A DNA stretch of 64,000 bases from Desulfovermiculus halophilus DSM 18834 (GTDB lineage: Bacteria > Desulfobacterota > Desulfovibrionia > Desulfovibrionales > Desulfothermaceae): contig NZ_JIAK01000007.1 of the NCBI RefSeq assembly GCF_000620765.1, positions 1 through 64,000 on the forward strand, given 5' to 3'. The notes beneath the pieces are model-generated. The model was given only the letters and a program-made list of their open reading frames with translations, was not told the origin of the DNA and did no database searches. Both the position numbers and the translations under genes were made by a program. This document shows, piece after piece, positions 59,549 to 64,000 of the stretch (its first letter is position 1; each line of letters starts with the position of its first letter).

Positions 59549-59926
59549 ATGCACCAACCGCTCTCAATCCTGAAAGCTCTGGCAGACGGCAATAGACTCC
59601 GGGTAACTGCCGCCTTGATGGACCATGAGGAGCTGTGCGTATGCCAAATCACTGAGCTGCTCCAACTGGCCACAGCCACAGTATCCCGGCATATGAGCAT
59701 CCTGCACAACGCACATGTAGTCCAAAGCCGGAAAGTAGGCCGCTGGGTCTACTACCGACTGACTAATGAGTTTCCTGCGCTGCTCCGCCAGTGGCTGACC
59801 CGGGAGCTGGCAGAATCACCTCAACTCATACAAGACCGCAGGGATCTGGCCACCATCCTTTCTTATGATCCAGAGGAGCTGTGCAGGATGCAGAAGCAAC
59901 GCTCGCACTGCGACACCCATGAATAG
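59549..59926 (+). CDS. ArsR-family repressor (regulator 2)
   Basis: The 125-residue winged-helix protein has ALADGNRLRVTAALMDHEELCVCQITELL with the arsenite-binding ELCVC motif, and ATATVSRHMSILHNAHVV as recognition helix. C-terminal LCRMQKQRSHCDTHE has two further Cys. It faces right, before acr3, and its operator differs from that of regulator 1, so the acr3 unit probably has its own control. Confidence 0.92.
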   Translation: MHQPLSILKALADGNRLRVTAALMDHEELCVCQITELLQLATATVSRHMSILHNAHVVQSRKVGRWVYYRLTNEFPALLRQWLTRELAESPQLIQDRRDLATILSYDPEELCRMQKQRSHCDTHE

Positions 59927-60317
59927 CATTTCGGAATTAAGCGGGGTAAACCCTGGGAACGAAGACAGGAGAAAGCTTGTTTTTCCCCTAGATTGCCCGG
60001 CGAGCCTGATTCCGGTCTATTCGAATCTCCGGGCCGGGCAATGACGGAGAGAAGGATCACACGTTTCATATATGATCAATCCGGCAAGCCCGAAACCCGA
60101 ACCGATAAGCAACTCGAGAGTCAATAGTTCTTTCAAAGCTAGTTGTTTTTTATTGACTATAGCTGACACCCAAGCTGGATACTACAGTTTTTGTCCTACC
60201 GTAATGTTTTTCTTCTTGTGACCGTAAACCGTGAACCGTGAACCCAGTTAAATGGAGAAATATTTAACCGCAAGCCTGGAACCTTGAACCCTCAAGTAAC
60301 CAAGGAGGCACAAAGTA
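59927..60317. other. Intergenic region before acr3
   Basis: A REP-like element (about 59990-60070, GATTGCCCGG...GGCCGGGCAATGAC) repeats 55571-55660. GTCAATA at 60120-60126 and TATTGAC at 60151-60157 form a dyad that may be an ArsR site. Short CGTGAACC repeats precede the start. AAGGAGG lies before acr3. Confidence 0.5.
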
Positions 60318-61406
60318 ATGTCTGAAGCCAAAAAACTCCCCTTTCTGGAACGCTTTTTGACTCTGTGGATCTTCCTGGCCATGGCCTTCGGGGTCTTTGT
60401 CGGCTACCTCTACCCGGCCATCACCGATGCCATGGACTACGTGACCGTGGGTACGACCAACATGCCCATTGCCATCGGCCTGATCTTGATGATGTACCCT
60501 CCCCTGGCCAAGGTCCGCTACGAAAAGCTGGGTGAGGTGTTTAAGGATGTCAAGATACTCTCCCTGTCTTTGGTCCAGAACTGGATCATCGGACCCATTC
60601 TTATGTTCCTGCTGGCCATCGCCTTTTTGTCCGGTCATCACGAATATATGGTCGGCCTGATCATGATCGGCCTGGCCCGTTGCATCGCCATGGTCCTGGT
60701 CTGGAACGATCTGGCCAAAGGGGATGCCGAGTACTGCGCCGGTCTGGTGGCCTTTAACTCGGTTTTCCAGGTCCTGTTCTTTTCTGTCTATGCCTGGTTC
60801 TTCATCACCATCCTGCCCGGATGGTTCGGTCTGGAAGGGGCGGTGGTGGATGTGACCATCGGCCAGATCGCCGAAAGCGTGTTCATCTACCTGGGCATCC
60901 CGTTTGTCGCCGGAATCATCTCCCGCATCATCGGACTAAAGACCAAGGGCGAAGACTGGTACATGCACACATTCATCCCCAAAATCAGCCCCATCACCCT
61001 GATTGCCCTTTTGTTCACCATTGTGGTCATGTTCTCTTTGAAAGGCGAATTCATCGTCCGCCTGCCTCTGGACGTGGTCCGCATCGCCATCCCCTTGTGC
61101 GTGTACTTTGTGGTCATGTTCCTGATCACGTTTTATATGTCCATGAAGTTCAATGCCACCTACGAGCAGACCACTACCCTATCCTTTACCGCAGCCTCCA
61201 ACAACTTTGAGCTTGCCATTGCCGTGGCCATCTCTGTGTTCGGCATCAACTCCGGAGAGGCCTTTGCCGCAGTGATCGGCCCCCTGGTGGAAGTCCCGGT
61301 CCTCATCGGCCTGGTCAACGTGGCCTTATGGTTGAAGCAAAAATACTTTCCCTATGCAGTGGAGACCCTCACCGGAGTCTGCCATGTAACCTGCAAGCCG
61401 GAATAA
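60318..61406 (+). CDS. acr3: Arsenite efflux permease Acr3
   Basis: The 362-residue protein has ten helices and the Acr3 signature [19 protein letters not shown], with Cys122 matching the essential Cys of the family. It also has [18 protein letters not shown] and [20 protein letters not shown]. It exports arsenite from ArsC. AAGGAGG precedes the ATG. It is followed after 12 bp by a thioredoxin fusion. Confidence 0.95.
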   Translation: MSEAKKLPFLERFLTLWIFLAMAFGVFVGYLYPAITDAMDYVTVGTTNMPIAIGLILMMYPPLAKVRYEKLGEVFKDVKILSLSLVQNWIIGPILMFLLAIAFLSGHHEYMVGLIMIGLARCIAMVLVWNDLAKGDAEYCAGLVAFNSVFQVLFFSVYAWFFITILPGWFGLEGAVVDVTIGQIAESVFIYLGIPFVAGIISRIIGLKTKGEDWYMHTFIPKISPITLIALLFTIVVMFSLKGEFIVRLPLDVVRIAIPLCVYFVVMFLITFYMSMKFNATYEQTTTLSFTAASNNFELAIAVAISVFGINSGEAFAAVIGPLVEVPVLIGLVNVALWLKQKYFPYAVETLTGVCHVTCKPE

Positions 61407-61418
61407 GGAGATAGAACA

Positions 61419-61913
61419 ATGGCTGAAGATCACAGCTTAATCAACGTAAATGGGATCAAAATCGGAATCATGGGCCTCAAGCAAGCCCTGGAGGAGGCCT
61501 ATGCGCAATATGGAACATCTTTCTCTGATGAAGAGCTGAAAGCAGAACTGCTGGCCAGGCTGAAAAAGACAAATTACATCCCGGCCAAGGCAGAACAGGA
61601 ACATGCTCAGGCCTTTGTCCGGGAATACAAAAAGTTCGCCGGACTCCCTGTGCAGGAAGAGCGATCCGGGCTGGAAATCAAGGTTTTCGGACCGGGATGC
61701 ACTCAGTGCGATCAGTTGGAACAGCAGATCTTCCAGGTCCTGTCCGAGCTGAACTTGACTGCCGCCGACGTGGAGCATGTCCGGGACCCCAAGGAAATAG
61801 CCAAGGCCGGGATTATGGGTTCGCCCGGTTTGATGATCAATGGAGAAGTTGTGGCCGTGGGCAAGGTTCCCAGCAAGGAAAAGCTGAAGAGCATACTTCA
61901 AAAAGAGTCATAG
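61419..61913 (+). CDS. Two-domain thioredoxin-fold protein next to Acr3
   Basis: The 164-residue protein has an N-terminal ~80-residue charged helical domain (LINVNGIKIGIMGLKQALEE) that I do not assign. The C-terminal TM0996-like thioredoxin fold has the C94-C97 pair (GPGCTQCDQL), then GIMGSPGLMINGEVVAVGKVPS. The C-terminal part resembles the gene at 53963-54196. It likely couples thiol redox to ArsC or Acr3. Confidence 0.8.
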   Translation: MAEDHSLINVNGIKIGIMGLKQALEEAYAQYGTSFSDEELKAELLARLKKTNYIPAKAEQEHAQAFVREYKKFAGLPVQEERSGLEIKVFGPGCTQCDQLEQQIFQVLSELNLTAADVEHVRDPKEIAKAGIMGSPGLMINGEVVAVGKVPSKEKLKSILQKES

Positions 61914-61947
61914 CGATCTCTGATTTTCCGGTTCATGTACGCCCCGA

Positions 61948-61994
61948 CACAACCTCCCTTCCCTGACACTCGCAGGGAAGGGAGGTTGTCTTTT
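61948..61994 (+). terminator. Terminator after the acr3 operon
   Basis: ACAACCTCCCTTCCCTG (61948-61964) and its complement (61973-61989) form a 17-bp stem with an 8-nt loop, followed by CTTTT. It lies between converging genes. Confidence 0.88.
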
Positions 61995-62008
61995 AGCCTA
62001 TGTATCCT

Positions 62009-62839
62009 CTATATGGGCAGCCCCAGCCAGGCAAACACACCGCACATCTTCAGCCCCATGTAGAACATGACAATGATAAACAGATACTTGAGCTGCTTGG
62101 CAGGTATGAGATGGGCTGACCTGGCTCCGACAAAGGCCATGGGGATGCTGCACCCGGCCAGGAGGATCCACTGTAGCCAGTTCACATACCCAGTGGAGTA
62201 CGGAGGGAGGCCCTGCACCCCAAGACCATTGAGCATATAGGCCAGGACCCCGCCAATGGCGGCAAACATCATCAAGGCTGTGGACGTGCCCACCGCCTGG
62301 TGCATTTTAAATTTCAAAAAAACGACCATGACCGGAATCATGAGCACACCGCCGCCGATGCCGATGATTCCGGAGACGATGCCCAGGACGATACCCCAGA
62401 ATACGTAAGTGATGATGTTTTCTGAAGGCTTGTCCTCTGCCTTCGGCGGCTTGGCGGTCAGCATCCGGATTGCGCCGGCAATGATGGCTATTCCAAACAG
62501 CTTGGTCAGAATGCCCCCCGGCAAATGGGCGGCCAGAAAGCCTCCGAAAAAGGCCCCGATAGCGGCGATAATCCCCAAAATCACGCCCTGCTTCCAGAGC
62601 ACTGCACCCTTAAAATGATGGGTCATGGCGCCGCTGAAGGCTGTGGGAAGGACAACCAGCAAGTTGGTTCCAAAGGCGATGCGGATGGCTATAGTCGGGT
62701 CCACCCCCATGGATTGCAAGACCCAGAACTGAACCGGGACCATCATGAAACATCCGCCCACCCCCAGGAGGCCGGAAGCAAATCCGACGCCTACTCCGGT
62801 TATGAGCAAAGCGATAATGTGCACGGTTTGAATTTCCAT
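62009..62839 (-). CDS. TauE/SafE-family sulfite exporter-like protein
   Basis: The 276-residue membrane protein has seven to eight helices and the TauE/SafE core GVGFASGLLGVGGCFMMVPVQFW with its repeat GIVSGIIGIGGGVLMIPVMVV. Family members export sulfite, sulfoacetate or other anions; in arsenic islands a copy may export thio-arsenic or sulfur species. AGGAGG lies before the start. It is convergent with the acr3 operon. Confidence 0.88.
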   Translation of the reverse strand: MEIQTVHIIALLITGVGVGFASGLLGVGGCFMMVPVQFWVLQSMGVDPTIAIRIAFGTNLLVVLPTAFSGAMTHHFKGAVLWKQGVILGIIAAIGAFFGGFLAAHLPGGILTKLFGIAIIAGAIRMLTAKPPKAEDKPSENIITYVFWGIVLGIVSGIIGIGGGVLMIPVMVVFLKFKMHQAVGTSTALMMFAAIGGVLAYMLNGLGVQGLPPYSTGYVNWLQWILLAGCSIPMAFVGARSAHLIPAKQLKYLFIIVMFYMGLKMCGVFAWLGLPI

Positions 62840-62842
62840 TTC

Positions 62843-63193
62843 TCAACGACCTCCTTTTTGTGCAGTTTGCAATTTCTGAAACAATGTTTCAGAGGCGAGC
62901 AACGAAGTGACGACTTCTTCAGCTTCACCTCTATAGTTTTCCCAAACCCTGATCCCATGCCTGATAAGCCATTCTTTGCACTGCTTCTGTATCCCTCCGC
63001 AGATCAGAATATGTATATCTGAATCGGCTAATTTCCGGGCCAAACCCATGGGATGCTCAAAGCACGATTGTCCAATCCGCCAGATGTGCTTCTTGCAGAT
63101 CCCCTGATCGTGGACCTCATAAACTGCAAGAGTTGAAGAACTCCCAAAGTGGGGCGATATTCTGGAACCAAAAAGAGGAACACCCAGGATCAT
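62843..63193 (-). CDS. NifX/NifB-family Mo-Fe cofactor-like protein
   Basis: The 116-residue protein has the start ILGVPLFGSRISPHFGSSSTLAVYEV and DIHILICGGIQKQCKEWLIRHGIRV, the fold of dinitrogenase iron-molybdenum cofactor-binding (NifX-like) proteins. The ATG at 63193 follows GGGAG and matches the family start; the frame upstream carries a repeat. It overlaps no gene and lies 3 bp before tauE's start, likely cotranscribed. A cofactor-trafficking role is inferred. Confidence 0.72.
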   Translation of the reverse strand: MILGVPLFGSRISPHFGSSSTLAVYEVHDQGICKKHIWRIGQSCFEHPMGLARKLADSDIHILICGGIQKQCKEWLIRHGIRVWENYRGEAEEVVTSLLASETLFQKLQTAQKGGR

Positions 63194-63606
63194 AGCTGCT
63201 CCCGAACAATATTTCAGATTTGCCGGAGGCAAAGCTGCATCAGCATGAAGATACCCACTGCGAAGCAAGCTCAATGCCATAAAGGCATCAACTTCTACCT
63301 TGAAGTAATTAGCAAAAGATAACAATATGTTATGCAATGAAGGAAGAACGGTTTGCAACAAAAGAAGGAAGGAATGTGTTTCAAGTTCTGAAACGGTTTC
63401 AGGCGTGTTTCAGGTCAGCTTTGCCTCCGGCAAATCTGACACGTTTTTTGGGCCACACCGCCCATCTCTCGCATAGGAGCACGAGTTTCCAGGAGGTACT
63501 TAAGTTGGGTTTTAGTGTGGCGCTGTAATGTTATGTGTCCTACAAGTATAGGTTGACAATGGGATTGTAACATGTTACACACCTAAAAAAATAAGGACAG
63601 GAAGAA
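63194..63606. other. Regulatory/repeat region between NifX-like and MazE-like genes
   Basis: A 24-bp inverted pair (63214-63237 and 63416-63439) contains the hairpin TTTGCCTCCGGCAAA. CTGAAACGGTTTCAG at 63388-63402 is a palindrome, with another GTTTCAG at about 63406. The reading frame 63337-63528 is not supported. The promoter of the MazEF pair lies at the right end. Confidence 0.55.
63553..63579 (+). promoter_or_regulatory. Promoter and palindromic operator of the MazEF-like pair
   Basis: TTGACA (63553-63558) is a -35 box; TGTAACATGTTACA (63566-63579) is a perfect 14-bp palindrome placed between it and the start, typical of an autoregulated antitoxin operon. Confidence 0.65.
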
Positions 63607-63828
63607 ATGGGCACGCATGTAAAGGAAAGAATGAAGGAATATAGGGAACGCCTAAGGAAGTCTGGTTTGCGGCCAGTACAAATTTGGGTTCCTGATACCA
63701 AGGCTCCAGGTTTTGCTGAGGAAGTACGAAGGCAATCGTTGCTTGTTTCCCAAAGTACTGATGAAAAGAAGATTATGGACTGGGTTGAGCAGTCAGCCGA
63801 CTATGAGGGATGGGCATGGGAGGATTAA
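63607..63828 (+). CDS. MazE-like antitoxin (DUF3018 type)
   Basis: The 73-residue protein has KERMKEYRERLRKSGLRPVQ and WVPDTKAPGFAEEVRRQSLL, typical of DUF3018 antitoxins paired with MazF-like toxins. The C-terminus (WVEQSADYEGWAWED) is acidic and should wrap the toxin. AGGA lies before the start. It overlaps the toxin gene by 13 bp. Confidence 0.85.
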   Translation: MGTHVKERMKEYRERLRKSGLRPVQIWVPDTKAPGFAEEVRRQSLLVSQSTDEKKIMDWVEQSADYEGWAWED

Positions 63829-64000
63829 AAAGGGGAGACATCGTTTTGGCTGTTGCTCCTGGCGCATATGGGAAACCCCGTCCTGCTGTTGTTGTACAGA
63901 CAGATTTTGCTAATGAGACGCACAAAAGCATAGTCGTGTGTCCCATGACCAGTTATATCCAGGAAGCCCCTCTTTTTAGGCTTGATGTTCAACCTTCGAA
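63816..64000 (+). CDS. MazF-like mRNA interferase, cut by window end
   Basis: The start gives GGLKRGDIVLAVAPGAYGKPRPAVVVQ and IVVCPMTSY, the N-terminus of PemK/MazF toxins (with RPAVVVQ binding RNA). About 61 residues are visible. GAGGG lies 6 bp before ATG 63816; ATG 63810 is an alternative. The rest is beyond the window. Confidence 0.85.
   Translation, partial: MGGLKRGDIVLAVAPGAYGKPRPAVVVQTDFANETHKSIVVCPMTSYIQEAPLFRLDVQPS

Noticed and set aside
63337-63528. 63-codon plus-strand frame
   Set aside because: It is built over the hairpin repeat, without a ribosome site or domain.

Overview
The window reads as chromosome of a GC-rich sulfate-reducing bacterium of the Desulfovibrio type (Desulfobacterota). 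This is an inference from gene content: a bio operon carrying fatty-acid-type genes, a TRAP transporter, LarB and LarE, an ACR3/ArsP arsenic island, small Desulfovibrio-style proteins, and plentiful REP-like repeats. No rRNA gene or species marker is present.

Layout. 1-12,650 is accessory DNA. It holds type I-E-like CRISPR repeat relics, one of them split by an IS66-like MITE. It also holds a lone I-C repeat, a RAYT transposase with its repeats, a dead TnpB and a decayed CPBP protease copy. Two HEPN/nucleotidyltransferase pairs, an Rpn nuclease, a Tat-exported molybdoenzyme and a secreted transglutaminase-like protein complete it. 12,768-21,713 is a ten-gene biotin operon (bioA-bioB-hotdog1-SDR-ACP-nitroreductase-KAS-hotdog2-bioF-bioD), divergent from birA with a BirA operator between them. 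21,800-31,800 is mixed: a channel-like protein with no K+ filter, CPBP protease, YceI, Hsp20, an antitoxin whose toxin is deleted, larB and a TonB receptor. 31,886-53,745 is mostly housekeeping: azlCD, mutY, a pseudouridine synthase, pyrE, purB, larE, an RNA methyltransferase, a TRAP operon with an ATC-hydrolase-like gene, a ClC protein, ribF and tRNA-Leu(CAG). 53,963-62,839 is an arsenic/metalloid island. The window ends in a MazEF-type pair cut by the edge.

How genes work together. In the bio operon, KAS, ketoreductase-like SDR, two hotdog proteins, an unusual ACP and a flavoprotein look like a private elongation cycle making the pimeloyl chain for BioF, BioA, BioD and BioB. The two hotdog proteins have lost complementary catalytic residues (one keeps His, the other keeps Glu), which suggests one heterodimeric dehydratase. 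In the arsenic island, three near-identical 19-bp operators lie before the arsR operon, a permease-thioredoxin operon and a 50-residue gene. A second 13-bp motif is shared by the marR and arsP promoters. So two regulators seem to divide the island.

All functions are from reading translated sequence and motifs; no database search was possible.
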